Shown here piece after piece: positions 1-10,367 of a stretch of 27,564 nt of DNA. A model generated the notes under the pieces. That model ran no database searches. It saw only the letters and a list, made by a program, of their open reading frames with translations, and was not told the DNA's origin. The DNA comes from Acanthamoeba lenticulata. Its lineage: Eukaryota; Discosea; Longamoebia; Acanthamoebidae. How positions within the stretch are numbered: position 1 is the stretch's first letter; every line of letters begins with the position of its first letter. The stretch spans positions 1 to 27,564 of the forward strand of contig NAVB01000694.1 of NCBI GenBank assembly GCA_002179805.1, read 5' to 3'. A program made the translations under genes and the position numbers.

Positions 1-1353
1 ATAAAATAAAAAAGTATATTTTAATAAATGAATTGAAAATTATAAATGTCCTCTCGAGGGAGAAGGCCGAACCTGGAGCATGCGCCGCTTGTTGGTTTTG
101 TTCTTGTCGTGCGGCGTCAGGCCGGCGAGCGCCACGTATTGTGGAGACTTGATCTTGACTCGTCGAAACCGGGCGTCGCACACGACGAACCCCTCGTTCC
201 TGGGCGGGATCGCTCAAGGGTGAGTTTCGAGCAGCCGTGTCGAGGGTAAAAGCAGACGGCGGAGGGCCACGAACTGGGCGGGGTTGAGCTGCTTGGCGGC
301 GGCCACCACCTGGCTCAGATCGTTCATCGGGAACACGCGCACGGACTCCCACCGGTTGTGCTTGGCGACGCGGACAGGGTCCAGTTCCTTGCACGTGCGC
401 ATGTCCCGCGCGCCGTGCAGCACTAGCGCGCCCATAGAGGTCAGGATGACGGCATCGCGGCCCAGGGGCCAAACGTCGGGCCATGTACCTATGCGGTCTC
501 CGTGGACCTTGGTGATGATTCTGTTACGCTCGCTCACCAGCTCGAACATGTAGCACCTGGTCAAGTAATGTGGTTAATAAAAAGTGGAAAATAATAATTA
601 AAAAAAAATAATGAGTGAATAAAAGTAAAGTAAAAGTCATACACGTGGACATCCTTGGGCTCAGCATAGCCAAGGCTTTGCCATATCTCCCAGAAGAGCT
701 CCTGGTAGGAGATGCTGGTCGCCCCGACGGTGCCTGCAGCGTCCGGGCGGCCCGATGAGGCGACGTGCCACTTGCCGCGGTAGTGGTAGAGCATCACGAG
801 GCTTCCATCGAGCTTGTCGTACACCTTGGCAGTGGTCCAGTCGATCCGCACGTAGCCGGGCTCGCCATGGTTGAAGAATTTTCTGCATACCAAGGTGTGA
901 GCTTCCCCGGCAAGCCTTGAGGGAGGGAGGGACCCGTACCGGTACGGGTAAGCCACCAGCTTCCAGTCGTCGTCGATGTCGACGATGGTGCCGCGGCACT
1001 CTTGCACGATGCGCGACTTCATGGGCGATCGGATCTGCTCGCGCGCCCAGGCCGTCGCGTTCAGCCACACCAAAAGAAGGCCAACCAGGACTGTGCTTGG
1101 AAGGCACAGAGGTCAACGCGACAGAGGGAGAGGGCGGCACCTGATTGTACTTGAGCAGGACGAGGTTGGAATAGCGAGGGTGGTGGGCGGCCGTGATGGC
1201 ATACCGCTGCTGCAGCGCGCCCAGCCCGTCCCGTCTCAAATAATTAATCAACGCGTGCGGATAGTCATCTACGACTTCGTCATCTTCCTCCACGACAACT
1301 ACAGCCTCCACTACTTCAACCGACTCGGCTCCGTCCACAGGAAGCTCCTCCAT
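1..1353 (-). CDS. T4 Rnl1-like RNA ligase, 3' end outside window
   Basis: ATP-dependent RNA ligase of the T4 Rnl1 family, which joins 5'-phosphate and 3'-hydroxyl RNA ends through a lysine-AMP intermediate. Exons read on the minus strand: 1353-1141, 1034-940, 882-643, 556-275, 199-73, then an AT-rich intron leading out of the window. They give about 319 residues in one frame. Visible motifs: YSNLVLLKYNQ and IVQECRGTIVD before the active site; motif I KLDGS with nucleotidyl lysine near residue 126; CYMFELVSERNRI (motif IIIa-like); NEGFVV (motif IV-like); RRVKIKSPQYVAL (motif V, KIKS). A TGA at 214-216 falls inside the 200-274 intron (GTTCGT...CCCAG), so it is not a break. The start is the ATG at 1353; the divergent IGPD start is only 154 bp away, implying a shared promoter region. 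The C-terminal domain is not visible. The family call is firm; the cellular role (tRNA or other RNA repair) is inference. Confidence 0.85.
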
Positions 1354-1507
1354 CTCTTAGCGAACTGAAACGATAACAGCAGCACACCGCCATTTCCTGG
1401 TCGTCTGTGAAAAAACACACAACACTTGAGAATTTCTTGTCTTTGTGGCCGGTATTTGGTTGCTTTTCCTCTGGCATTTAATAGTATCAATAATAATTAT
1501 TGATAAG
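1354..1507. promoter_or_regulatory. bidirectional promoter interval, RNA ligase / IGPD
   Basis: A 154-bp gap between two divergent start codons (RNA ligase on minus, IGP dehydratase on plus). The part nearest the IGPD start is AT-rich (ATAATAATTATTGATAAG just before the ATG). No motif is assigned; the regulatory call rests on position only. Confidence 0.4.
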
Positions 1508-2287
1508 ATGGAGAGCACGAAAAGGACGGCCCACCAGGTGCGCAAGACCGGGGAGACCAACGTTGAAGTGCGTCTGTCACTGGACGGCTCCGGCGAGGCG
1601 GACGTCAAGACAGGCATTGGGTTCTTGGACCACATGCTCTCCGCACTGGCCAAGCACGGCCGCTTCGATCTCTTCCTCCGGTGCGAGGGCGACCTTCACG
1701 TCGATGACCACCACACCGGTACTTTGTTCCTCTTCCGTCGCCCCGCTGCTCCTCTTCCTTTTCGGCCTCAAAAGAACGAAAAACGTAAAAATGACACTTA
1801 AACTACGATGCACAGCTGAAGACTGTGGCATCGTGCTGGGCCAGGCCTTCCAGAAGGCGATTGGTGAGCGTAAGGGCATCAAGAGGTACGAACCTTGCCA
1901 GCAGAGAGGCACAGCGACCGACGGTCCATCGCCCAGACTTGAATCTGACACGTTCTTCCTGGGCGCGGCAGGTACGGGTCGGCCTACGCCCCGCTGGATG
2001 AGAGCCTGTCGCGGGCGGTGGTCGACATCTCCTCGCGACCCTTTGCCGTGATCGACCTCAAGCTCAAGCGGGAGAAGATCGGCGAACTCTCGTGCGAGAT
2101 GATCCCCCATGTGCTGCACTCGTTCGCCACCGCCGCGAACCTGACGCTCCACGTCGAGGTGCTCTACGGGGCTAACGACCACCACAAGGCCGAGTCCGCG
2201 TTCAAGGCCACGGCGCTGGCCCTCCGGGAGGCCGTCACCAGGGACGGCCCGGCCGACGCATGCCCCAGCACCAAGGGCGTCCTCTAA
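1508..2287 (+). CDS. HIS3: imidazoleglycerol-phosphate dehydratase
   Basis: Catalyses the dehydration of imidazole glycerol phosphate to imidazole acetol phosphate in histidine biosynthesis. Exons 1508-1718, 1816-1885 and 1972-2287 join in frame to give 198 residues, the normal length for a single-domain IGPD. Signature segments in order: [37 protein letters not shown] (first His-His metal site, rebuilt exactly across intron 1), [19 protein letters not shown], and [14 protein letters not shown] (second His-His metal site). Introns are 97 and 86 bp with GTACTT and GTACGA donors and CAG acceptors. An AATAAA-type poly(A) signal follows the stop within 40 bp. The gene converges on the LIM-protein gene. 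It implies that this amoeba makes at least this step of histidine synthesis. The symbol follows the yeast name. Confidence 0.95.
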
Positions 2288-2361
2288 TTCCTTTTTTATT
2301 TTGATTTACAAAATAAAACTAAATTAATTACAAAAACACAACCAAACGAGGACATGTTGGC

Positions 2362-3236
2362 CTACTTGGCCGCGCAGGGCTTGCAGTAGGGCTTGCCGCC
2401 GCGGTTGATCACGCCCGATCCCTCGAACTTGGCCTTGCACGACGTGCACCGGAAGCAGTCGGGATGCCACAGGCCGCCGAGGGCCTTGACGCGCTGCGGG
2501 CCCAGGCCGCGCCCGCACCCGGCCGCGCACTGCTCCCCGAACTTGGCGTCGTAGCAGTTCTCGCAGTAGGGCTGCCCGTCCTTCTCTGTGATCGGCCGCC
2601 CACCGTGAGCCATGCATGCACACACAATGGGCGTGTGCACACAAGCCGCGCAGAGCCGCACCGAGGATGCGCTTGTTGCCGGTCTTGGCAAACTGCTCGC
2701 CGCAGGTGCCGCTGCACTTGAAGCATCCTGTGTGCCACACGCCGCCCAGGGCCTGGATGCTCTCCGACTGGACGGGAGCGCGGCAGGCCGTGCAGACCCC
2801 CAGCGACGGGGAGGGCCCTCGCGTTTGGGTCGACCACTGTTGCTGCGTGCCTGTTGGTGCGCATCGAGAGCGCTCAGCGCCGTTGCTCTCGGACGACACG
2901 CAAGCACAGCGAGAACACGCACCGGTGTCGCCCAGCACGCGTGACAGCTCCGACTTGACGTCGGCGCCCTGGCCCAGTCCGCCCATCAGGTACCTGCAGC
3001 GACGGCCAGCGCGGTGGTCAATAAACGGTTCTCACACGAGAACCGACTGGCCGACAGAAGGCGAGAGCGCACGCGTTGGAAATGGACGCCCCCTGCTGGG
3101 TCACACCGGTGATGGACGAAACGTTACTGGAGGAGGAGGGGGCTGAGCTCGCCGCCGCGACAGGCTGACCACAGCTCGAGCAAAACCGAGCACCAGCCGA
3201 GGGCAGCGCAACGCCACAATTGGAACAGAACGGCAT
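2362..3236 (-). CDS. zinc-ribbon plus two-LIM-domain protein
   Basis: Four exons on the minus strand, 3236-3073, 2993-2923, 2850-2662 and 2585-2362, join in phase to give about 215 residues. The N-terminus is a short zinc ribbon (MPFCSNC...ARFCSSCGQPV, two CxxC knuckles). A Ser-rich linker and a short helical stretch (DVKSELSRVLGD) follow. Two LIM domains close the protein: LIM1 begins CTACRAPVQ, with GGVWHTGCFKC and PYCENCY; LIM2 has CAAGCGRGLGPQRVKALGG, LWHPDCFRCTSCKAKF and PYCKPC, ending four residues before the stop. LIM domains are protein-protein modules, commonly of cytoskeleton and adhesion regulators; a cytoskeletal role here is inference. The intron joining NKRIL to EKDGQPYC is supported by the LIM pattern. 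The third intron position, in low-complexity sequence, is the least certain. Confidence 0.85.
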
Positions 3237-3681
3237 GGTGTGGAATAATCAAGTCTTGTTGTTGTTGGCTTGTGGAAGGGTTGCCCCAATGAGTTGGTTG
3301 CTTTCGCTGCTGTGCTTCTTTTCTGCAGGTCTACTGGAAAAGACTTTGCACGATTGCTGCAGGCTCTCGTTAAATAAGTGAAATAAGCACCTTGCATCCT
3401 CAACAGGACAAAATCTCCTCTTCTCAACATTGACATTGACTACAATGGCCGCCCATACCACTTCCTCTTGCATTCCCTTCGCTGCTGAGCCAGCAAAGCT
3501 CCTTGTGGACTGAGCCAGGTTCTTCCATGCGTCTGCATAGACCACGAAGAATGCAACTCAGTCCTGCACAACCCTCTCCCTCTGCCTTCTCTTTCATCAC
3601 CTCTTTCTTTGTCCTCTTTTAAATCATCGACTTCGCTTCTCCCTGCGTCCTTCAATCATTTTTATACTCCTTTTTGGGCCG
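3237..3681. promoter_or_regulatory. 445-bp divergent intergenic region
   Basis: Lies between the divergent LIM-protein (minus) and unknown-protein (plus) starts. It contains a long pyrimidine-rich stretch around 3555-3665 on the plus strand. Short ORFs cross it on both strands, but none shows a domain or a splice pattern. No RNA gene seen. Probably shared promoter and 5' UTR sequence. Confidence 0.3.
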
Positions 3682-6556
3682 ATGTGCGCGTGCTGTACCA
3701 ACGACGCATGGCTAAATGCACTGCCCACCTCATCTGCGAGGTCCACCGGTACACAGCCCGACCTTAGAGCACATGGTCCAATACCCGCCGGTGCTAACTG
3801 CACACTGTACAGCAAGTTGACCATGTCGGTGGCCCTCTCCTTTGGCTTTGATAACTCGTTCTTGTGGTCGACCGAGCTCCAGGTACGCAGTCGAGCATGC
3901 AGGTCTTGCATCTCCTACCTACTCTCATCTTCATTCATTTCGATTCGCTACACTAGCACAATCTCGTGTCGATCCCGCCCCAGTTGATCGAGCGCCTGCG
4001 CCTTCGCTACGTAGACCTCACGAGCTCGGCCTTGCCCTTGCCGGCCGACGAAGGTGGTGGCAACGTCTACAACGACAATGACCGCGTGGCGGCCTTCCTC
4101 GCGCGCTGGGCCGACTTTGCCCAGCGTTACTGCACGAAGAGCAACAAGGGCCGCGAGGAGTGCATCCTGCAGGCCTTTCGGCACGGCCGCCGCCCGCATG
4201 ATGCCGAGTTCGACCGCCTCTTTGGCCTCTTCTCGTGGCTCCTCCACGAGGCTCGCCTCCTGTTCACCGCCGAGCTGACTTCCACCGACGACGCCACCGC
4301 CCTCGACACCGACGTCGGCTCGCTGACGTTGGTCGACGACGATGAAGAAGCCGTCGACAACAATAACAACAACAACGACGACGGCGATAACGCGGAGACA
4401 CCGCACAGCCCAGCTCACCCGGCCCTCACCCAAGCGCTGAGCCTCGTCTTTGGCGCCGAATCGGACGTGGTCCAGGGCTTTGTCGACGCCGACTTTGTGT
4501 TCTCCTCCGTTGCCGGCCGGTCGCTCCGCTGGCGGTGCGCCTCTTCTCTCATCCTATGGATGGCCAGAACGAGTTCTTGCTGACGCTGGGGATGGTGGCG
4601 GCGCGCAACAGTTCGTATCTGCTGGCGCACCTGATGCGGGACATCACCGACGCCGTGCTGGGCCTGTTTGGGCTCCGCCAGTCCAAGAGCGACGACTATC
4701 CGGCGTCGCAGCTGCAACAGATCCATGAATCGGTCTTGTACCGCGCCGGCATCGACATCTCGCCCCAGGTCCGTCCGCGTACCCCCTCGCGTGTGGCGCC
4801 TCGGCTCTCGAGAGGCCTGAGCTCTCGACGGTCAAGCTGACACGCCACACACAACTCAACACACACACACACAGCGCTGGGCCAAGCTGTACCGCCAATG
4901 CGTGGTCGGGACGCACCTGGACATGGGCGAAGACCGCTTGAGCCCGCCTGCGGGCATGGACTCTGTGTGGATCGAGCTCGTGATTATCCTGCACGCCCTG
5001 TTCAGCGATCCGGCGAGGCTCGTCGATGCCATCATCGTTTTCCTCTCCTCCCCCGTCTCCGCTGCTCCGGCCGACAACGTGAACGATGCCAATGGCGACG
5101 ACGATCGTGCCGTGACCTTCCCCAACCACAACCAGATCCACGTGCTGGGCAACCTGCTCGAGCTGCCGCTCATGCAGCACGAGCCCTACTGCGGCGCCCT
5201 GTCGTCCCTCCTTGCCGATGACGGTACGGCTCTGCCCAACAAGTTCGAGAATTTTAAATTCTAAACACAATTTTATGTTCATGCAATGACGTCGTTGGCG
5301 CGAGAGCAGAGTACTGGCTGGTCATCGCTCCGCTGTGCGTAGTAGACGAAGCGCAAGACCCGTCGTCATCATCGGCGCGGGCGGGTGCGCGCGGAGGCCC
5401 CGCCAGCAGGGGACCGCACCGCGGCGGCGACCGGCCTCCGGCAGCTCAGGGCACGGGCCTCACGGCGGCTGCGTTTCGGTACCTGGCTCGCATGGTGCAG
5501 CGCAACAGCCACCGCCTCGCCCGGCTTGAGCTCCTCAAGCCCCGCATTCGGGCCTGGATCACCGGCGTCGCCACCACCGTCGACGCCGACAAAGACGCCA
5601 ACGCCGTCAACGTCGACAATGACAACTCGGTCGTCGACGAACTGCGCGACTTTGGCGGGATGTGGGGTTCCCTCATCATCCACGACGTCATCGCAGGCTT
5701 CCATGGCTTCGTCACGCGCACCATACGTGGCCACGACACGCGGGCCCTCAAGCAGCGGATCGTGACCGTCGTGGGCTCTGTGCTCGGCGGCACTCTCGCC
5801 CGGCCCCACCTGCGCGCAATCGTGCGCCGATCTGATTCCGACGTCAACATCAACTACGACGACGAAGATGAAGATCAAGTCGACGTCACGGCCGCGGCCG
5901 CGGCCGCGGCCGCGGCGCTCGAGGAGCAGTTGCTGGCGCTGCGCGTGATCGACCAGTTTGGGGTGATCAAGGCGCGCTGCCTGCCCCACGACGTCCTCGT
6001 GTTTGTCCGGCGCGCCTGCGCATCTCCCGCGGCCGAGCACCGGCTCGAGGCCGCCTTTGCCGCAGCCCGGCGCGACGCCGTCCTCGTCCTCGAGCGCCTC
6101 ATGGCGCCGTCAGGCGCTCTATCGCAGCGTCTCGCCTCGGCCGTGCTCGAGGCCATCTCGGCCGAGCTGCCCGACCAACAACTTCATCACCAACATCAAC
6201 AGCACCAGATGGAGGACGTCGTGAGGAGCGCGGTGGAGAAGATGTGCCTCGGGACGTCGGTGCTGTCGGCCGAGCGGGCCAGCGTGACGCGGGCGGTGCT
6301 GCCGCCCCTGCCGCCGCACACGGCCCGGCGCCAGACGCGCAAGTACGTGCGCACCAAGCGCAAGCACGAGCAGGAGGAGGCCGGGCCCGTGCGCGTCCAG
6401 CTCGAGGCCTTCTTTGCCGAGGCGCGACGCCTCGTCACAGCGGCAAGGCGCCACCTGGCGAACGACAACGAGCCGGCCCTACTGCATCCTCTTCGTCAGC
6501 ACGACCTGTTGTCCTCCTTGGCCGACGTGGAGGCTGCCCTTGACACCTCCTCATGA
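3682..6556 (+). CDS. large protein of unknown function (about 849 aa)
   Basis: I do not recognise this protein. Exons 3682-3882, 3957-4508, 4568-4768, 4875-5223 and 5310-6556 join in one frame to about 849 residues. Support for the joins: STELQ/HNLVSIPPQLIERL; ISPQ/RWAKLYRQC across an AC-repeat-containing intron; LADD/EYWLVIAPLCVVD across 5224-5309. The intron 4509-4567 (GTTGCC...CCAG) is the best explanation for a frame change there; a donor at 4497 (GTGTTC) is equally in phase. The protein looks mostly helical, with aromatic and leucine-rich blocks (FDRLFGLFSWLLHEARLLF, LAHLMRDITDAVLGLFGL, WIELVIILHALF) separated by Asp/Asn-rich linkers and a poly-Ala run. No signal peptide or clear membrane segment. 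An alternative start is the ATG before SVALSFGFDNSF at about 3823. Its helical blocks suggest a scaffold, but no function is claimed. Confidence 0.65.
4859..4873. repeat. AC dinucleotide tract at an acceptor site
   Basis: A short (AC)n run sits directly at the 3' end of the intron between ISPQ and RWAKLY, with the CAG acceptor growing out of the run. Length variation here would change the distance to the splice site but not the coding frame. Confidence 0.6.
5890..5917. repeat. GCGGCC-type repeat coding poly-alanine
   Basis: Tandem GGCCGC units inside the last exon of the 849-aa protein encode about ten alanines between an Asp-rich stretch and LEEQLLALRVIDQF. Such triplet-compatible GC repeats are prone to length variation in frame. 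Confidence 0.8.
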
Positions 6557-6629
6557 ACAACTTTTTCATTTTTCATTTTCGTACGAAAGGGAAAGGGTTT
6601 TTTTTTTATTTTCTACAAATGGGCGCAGC

Positions 6630-6908
6630 TTAGTCGTTCCACTCGCCATTGTCATCATCGTCGTCGCCCGCGTTGGCACTGCTAAACTTCTTCTTGGCGT
6701 GCTCAAAGACGGTGTTGCCGAGCTTGTTGGCCTTTTCGTCGTCCTCCTTGAGCCGCTTCTGGCTGAGGGTGGTCTTGTCCTCCTTGGCGCTGATGGAGTC
6801 GAGCTCCTGCGTCGAGAGCTCCTCCTCGGCGCCCTCGCCCTCTTGGCCCTCCACCAGGCCTCGGCGGTTGCCGAGCTTGTTCACCAGTTCCTTGTCAGGG
6901 CCAGACAT
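6630..6908 (-). CDS. small acidic protein, unknown function
   Basis: An uninterrupted 92-residue reading frame starting MSGPDKELVNKLGN and ending GDDDDDNGEWND. It is strongly charged. Two short related blocks are visible, ELVNKLGN near the start and KANKLGN near residue 62, and the middle (STQELDSISAKEDK, SQKRLKEDDEK) is predicted to be helical. No signal peptide, membrane segment or cysteine. The ATG at 6908 is preceded by A/T-rich sequence free of splice logic, so a short single-exon gene is plausible. It converges on the 849-aa gene, whose stop is 73 bp away. I do not recognise a family. Confidence 0.6.
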   Translation of the reverse strand: MSGPDKELVNKLGNRRGLVEGQEGEGAEEELSTQELDSISAKEDKTTLSQKRLKEDDEKANKLGNTVFEHAKKKFSSANAGDDDDDNGEWND

Positions 6909-7236
6909 GTTGTTTTTGTTGTTGTAGGAATCTAGTGACGGCTCTCGGTCAAACGTGTACGTCGCGGGACAAGAAAGGGCGCAGGGTCGTACCACTTGAG
7001 TGCAAACAGTGCTCAACGCGCGCAGTTGATGGCCAAGGACTTGTTCTTGGTCTGTGTCGAGTTCTGTTCTGGTGGACAAACGTGCCAAGAAGAAGGGCAT
7101 GTAATTGTGGTGCGCCCGAGCGCCTCTCATTGGACAACCAATTATGCAATAATTTCCATTTTCTAATTGCCATTTCCAGTGGATGTCATCACCCAACCAA
7201 GGGACACTGAGCCAACGCCTGCGGTGGGCTTTTCCA
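6909..7236. other. intergenic, no gene seen
   Basis: Lies between the start of the small acidic protein gene and the stop of the TPR protein gene, both on the minus strand. It should hold the promoter of the former and the 3' UTR of the latter. An in-frame upstream extension of the acidic protein exists on the minus strand but has no recognisable content. No RNA gene or repeat recognised. Confidence 0.4.
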
Positions 7237-8373
7237 TCATGTGGTCTTCTCCTCCTCTTCGTCGTCGTCGTCTTCCTCGACCTCTTCCTCGCGCTCTCGC
7301 AGGCGCTCCTCGCGGTCCTGTTGCCTCTTGCGCGCGAGTTCGGCCTGGAAGTCGTGCATCAGTTCGCCGCCCTGCGTCTCCAGCACCTCGCGCAGGCGCG
7401 CCCACTCCTCCCTGCTATAGCCCTCCTCCAGCTCTTCTTCCTCTTCCTCCCCTTCGTCGTCGTCATCACCGCCGCCGTCAGCCCGCAGGTCGTCGACTTG
7501 ACCGGCGAAGGCGACGGCGCCCTGCCGGCCGGCCTCCTCGCGCGCCCGGCGGTCGGCATACCAGCGCTCGGCCGCCGCCCGGCGCCGGTCCTTCTTGCGC
7601 TTGAGCTCCAGCTGGATCCGCTCGGCCTCGCGCTCGAGCCGCTGCGCCTCGAGCTCCTGGGCCTGGAGCCTCTGCTGGTGCACGAGCCGCTCGGCGCGAG
7701 TCAGGTCCTCGTGCAGGGTTGCGTGCGTGGGCTCGAGCCGCAGCACCGTGTGGAAGCTGCGAAGCGCCAGCACGGGCTCGTCGCAGGCCAGCTGCGCCCG
7801 GCCCAGCGTGAGAAAGGCCTGCGGCGAGGCCGGGTCGAGGTAGGCCGCCTGGCCGGCGGCCCGCAGAGCCAAGCGCGGCCGCGGCTGGGCCATGCGCAGC
7901 GCCGCGCGGGCGCGGCCCTCGTGCGGTCCGGCCCGGTCGGGCGTGAGCTCGGCCGCGGCGGCCCAGGCCTCGAAGGCGGCGTCCCACTGGCCCTCGTCCT
8001 CGCCCAACCGGCGAGCCTCGCCCTCGAGCCGCAAGCTCTCGGCCAGACGCGCCGCCACAGCCGCGGCCTCGGCCGCATCGCTGGCCAACGCGTCAGAGCT
8101 TGAAGTGGAAGAAGTGGAAGATGAAGAAGAATCTGAGGAGGAAGAGGTGGCGACTGGCTCGAAGACGCTTCGGCCGTTGGCGCTGGTGACGTGGGGGCGC
8201 ATCTTTGTGAGCTGTGGTGGGCCTGTCGATTTCCATCTCAGGCCATGGAACATGCTGGGCCCAGAGGCTGTTGTGGTGGTTGCCTGTCCCTGCTCCAACG
8301 AGGCTGTTCCTGCCGTATCTGGTGAGGGCGCAAAGAGGCCGCTCGCCTTGCCAAGGCCGCGGTCGTGCTCCAT
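7237..8373 (-). CDS. TTC33-like tetratricopeptide-repeat protein
   Basis: A single-exon frame of 378 residues starting at the ATG 8373. Residues about 1-100 are low complexity (Ser/Thr-rich). Then comes a three-TPR block: GQWDAAFEAWAAAAELTP, then a repeat ending AAYLDPASPQAFLTLGRAQL, then EPVLALRSFHTVLRLEPTHA, followed by LHEDLTRAERLVHQQ. The order and the LGRAQL...RSF...EDL...A...L pattern match what is known of TTC33 proteins, hence the name. The C-terminal half is a long charged helix (QLELKRKKDRRRAAAERWY) and a very acidic tail (DDDDEGEEEEEELEEGYS, ending EEEEKTT). TPRs bind other proteins; TTC33 itself is poorly understood. The opposite strand is also open (7183-8103), which is a composition effect. 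Confidence 0.75.
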   Translation of the reverse strand: MEHDRGLGKASGLFAPSPDTAGTASLEQGQATTTTASGPSMFHGLRWKSTGPPQLTKMRPHVTSANGRSVFEPVATSSSSDSSSSSTSSTSSSDALASDAAEAAAVAARLAESLRLEGEARRLGEDEGQWDAAFEAWAAAAELTPDRAGPHEGRARAALRMAQPRPRLALRAAGQAAYLDPASPQAFLTLGRAQLACDEPVLALRSFHTVLRLEPTHATLHEDLTRAERLVHQQRLQAQELEAQRLEREAERIQLELKRKKDRRRAAAERWYADRRAREEAGRQGAVAFAGQVDDLRADGGGDDDDEGEEEEEELEEGYSREEWARLREVLETQGGELMHDFQAELARKRQQDREERLREREEEVEEDDDDEEEEKTT

Positions 8374-8613
8374 CTTTTGATCTCTTTGTCCATTTTTTGT
8401 ATTTTATTTATTATTTATTCTGGCGCCGATTTATCTTTCTCCTCGCTTTTTCTCGCCGGTGAAGGCCACGATCGCGAGAGGATGAAGTTCTGAGTCCTCG
8501 CGTAACAACTGCCATGTCTGGCCAAGGCTGGCAAGCAAGCAAAATTATAATAAAAAGAAATAAAACAATTGTTTATGAAAAAAAAAACGAAAGACACTCG
8601 CAAGAAGTGCTGC

Positions 8614-10185
8614 TTACACCAGGGGAATGGTGACGAGATCGGCCACGCCGCACAGGTTGCTGCCGCGCTGGACGTAGAGGTAGCCGCCGTAGCCCCAGTC
8701 CTGGCCCCACGAGTTGCGGATGTTCCAGACCTCGTAGTTGAGGAAGTCCCAGCCCTGCTGGACCGAGTAGCCCGTCAGCCTGTTTCGCCACGCGCTTGCG
8801 AGGTGAGCTCTCATTCATCATCATCATCAACCAACAAGAAGAAGGAAAGAAGGAACAAGACGCACATGACGCAGTGGTCGAGGTCGTTGCCGCAGAGCGA
8901 GGTGATGACGCCACCCTCGTAGAACTGCCACGGCGCTGCACAGACCTCCCGCGTGAGCCCCTCCCGACAATCCAGGCCAGAAAAAAAAATGACAACAAAA
9001 CGACGCACCGGCATCAACGCAAATGGAGAGCGGGGCCTTGGTGGCGACGCCGATCTGCATCTCGGTCTCGTTCTTGGTCGTGGTGATGTAGGTCCAGTTG
9101 GAGATCTTGGCGCCCACGGCCGAGGCCTTGAAGCTGCACGTCCCGTCGACTGGTCGATCCCCCGCCGCCATCGCAGTGGATATGAGACGAGGTCAGGTGG
9201 TCATGTGGAGGCTCAACTCGACGTTGACGAAGACGACGCCCGGACCCGGGCCGGGCTGGGAGGAGGAAAACGTACAGGCGGTGTACGGGTAGGCGCTCTC
9301 GGTGTCGAGGCCGCCGGCCTTGATCACGTACTCGTAGGCGGTCGTCGGGTAGCCGCCGTCGCAGCCGTAGTCGCCGTTGCCCTGGTCGCAGTCCACGATC
9401 TGCTGTGGGGCCAGCGTGGGCAGGCCGTGGCCGGCCAGGAACCACTGGCTCTCGATGGCCTCGGTGGCGCTGAACGCCCAGCCTGGGCGGGTCATGGTGA
9501 CGGCGACGCGAGAGTGAGCCCAGAGGCCAACCATTGGAGCAAGAAGAAGGGGGAAGAGGGCGGAAGAAGACGTACAGGAGCCGCACTGGCCCTGGTCCTT
9601 AGTCGGGGTGACGGCGCCCTTGGAGCGCCAGTCGAACTGGCTCGGGATCGGGGCGGTCAGGTCGAGCTTGAGCGGAGCCGGGGAGCCGACGTGGGGAGCC
9701 GCGCCGGAGCCGACCACCTTGTTCAGGTACAGCCTCTGCGTACGTACGGAGACACGCGCTTGAGGACAAGCTCGAGGAGAGGGCCTCAACGAAACCAGTA
9801 CATACCTTGAATTCTTGGGGAGTAAGGTCGGCAAACTTGGTCACGCCGTACTTGGCGCCAGTCTTGGCGGCATTGAGGGTCTCGATGTGGGCCAGGTTGC
9901 TCTGTGAAAGATGACTGCCGATTAACAAACTGGAAAAAGAAAGCGAAAAAAAAAACGCGAAAGAGATAGACAAACCTTAAAGATGTTGAAGCGGGCACCG
10001 AACTCCTCTGCGGCGTAGGTCTTTCCGTACTTCACAGTGAAGTCACGGAATTGCTCCTCGGCTGCCAGAAAGAGATGATTAGACGCCCATCAGTGACAGC
10101 TGGCGCAAGGAAGCGTACGAGTAACGGCCTGAGCCGCCGCGACGAGAACGGCAAGAGCGGCAAGCGCAAGGAGAAGACGAGCCAT
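8614..10185 (-). CDS. papain-family cysteine protease (cathepsin L-like)
   Basis: Eight exons on the minus strand: 10185-10119, 10061-9976, 9901-9806, 9735-9576, 9482-9276, 9149-9009, 8935-8866 and 8779-8614. All junctions are in phase and give 330 residues, typical for a cathepsin zymogen. A signal peptide (MARLLLALAALAVLVAAAQA) directs it to secretion or lysosomes. An I29 inhibitor propeptide follows (EEQFRDFTVKYGKTY...EFGARFNIFK, KYGVTKFADLTPQEF). The mature domain starts near IPSQFDWRSKGAVTPTKDQG. Catalytic parts: oxyanion Gln and Cys in QGQCGSCWAFS (split by an intron inside the Cys codon), His in DHCVMLTGY, Asn in NIRNSWGQDWGYGGY. The GCDGG disulfide motif is present. The His context (DHC rather than NHA/DHA) is slightly unusual. 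Likely a digestive protease of phagolysosomes. Confidence 0.93.
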
Positions 10186-10294
10186 CGGTGCAGTGAAGAG
10201 TAATGGCTTCCGCGCCGAGCAATAAAGGCGCTTATTGCACCGCGGCCCACTCCGAAGCCAGGACTTTTAATTTCTAAAACGAGCAAAAGGATAG

Positions 10295-10367
10295 TGGAGG
10301 AGAAGGGTATCGATCCCTTTACCTCTCGCATGCTAAGCGAGCGCTCTACCATCTGAGCTACACCCCC
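10295..10367 (-). tRNA. tRNA-Ala (AGC), copy 1
   Basis: A 73-nt cloverleaf without intron on the minus strand. D arm GTAGCTCAGATGGTAGAGC (A box), anticodon stem-loop CTCGC-TTAGCAT-GCGAG with anticodon AGC, T arm AAGGG-ATCGATA-CCCTT (B box), discriminator A73. The acceptor stem carries the G3-U70 wobble pair known as the alanyl-tRNA synthetase identity element, plus a U6-U67 mismatch. CCA is not encoded. The minus-strand 3' flank holds TTTT runs suited to Pol III termination. Confidence 0.95.

Noticed and set aside
214..216. In-frame TGA suggesting a broken RNA ligase
   Set aside because: A 75-bp GTTCGT...CCCAG intron (200-274) removes it and restores QNEGFVV in phase, as the family requires.
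7183..8103. 306-codon plus-strand frame opposite the TPR gene
   Set aside because: Leu/Ala/Arg-rich antisense shadow; the minus strand carries recognisable TPRs and an ATG start.
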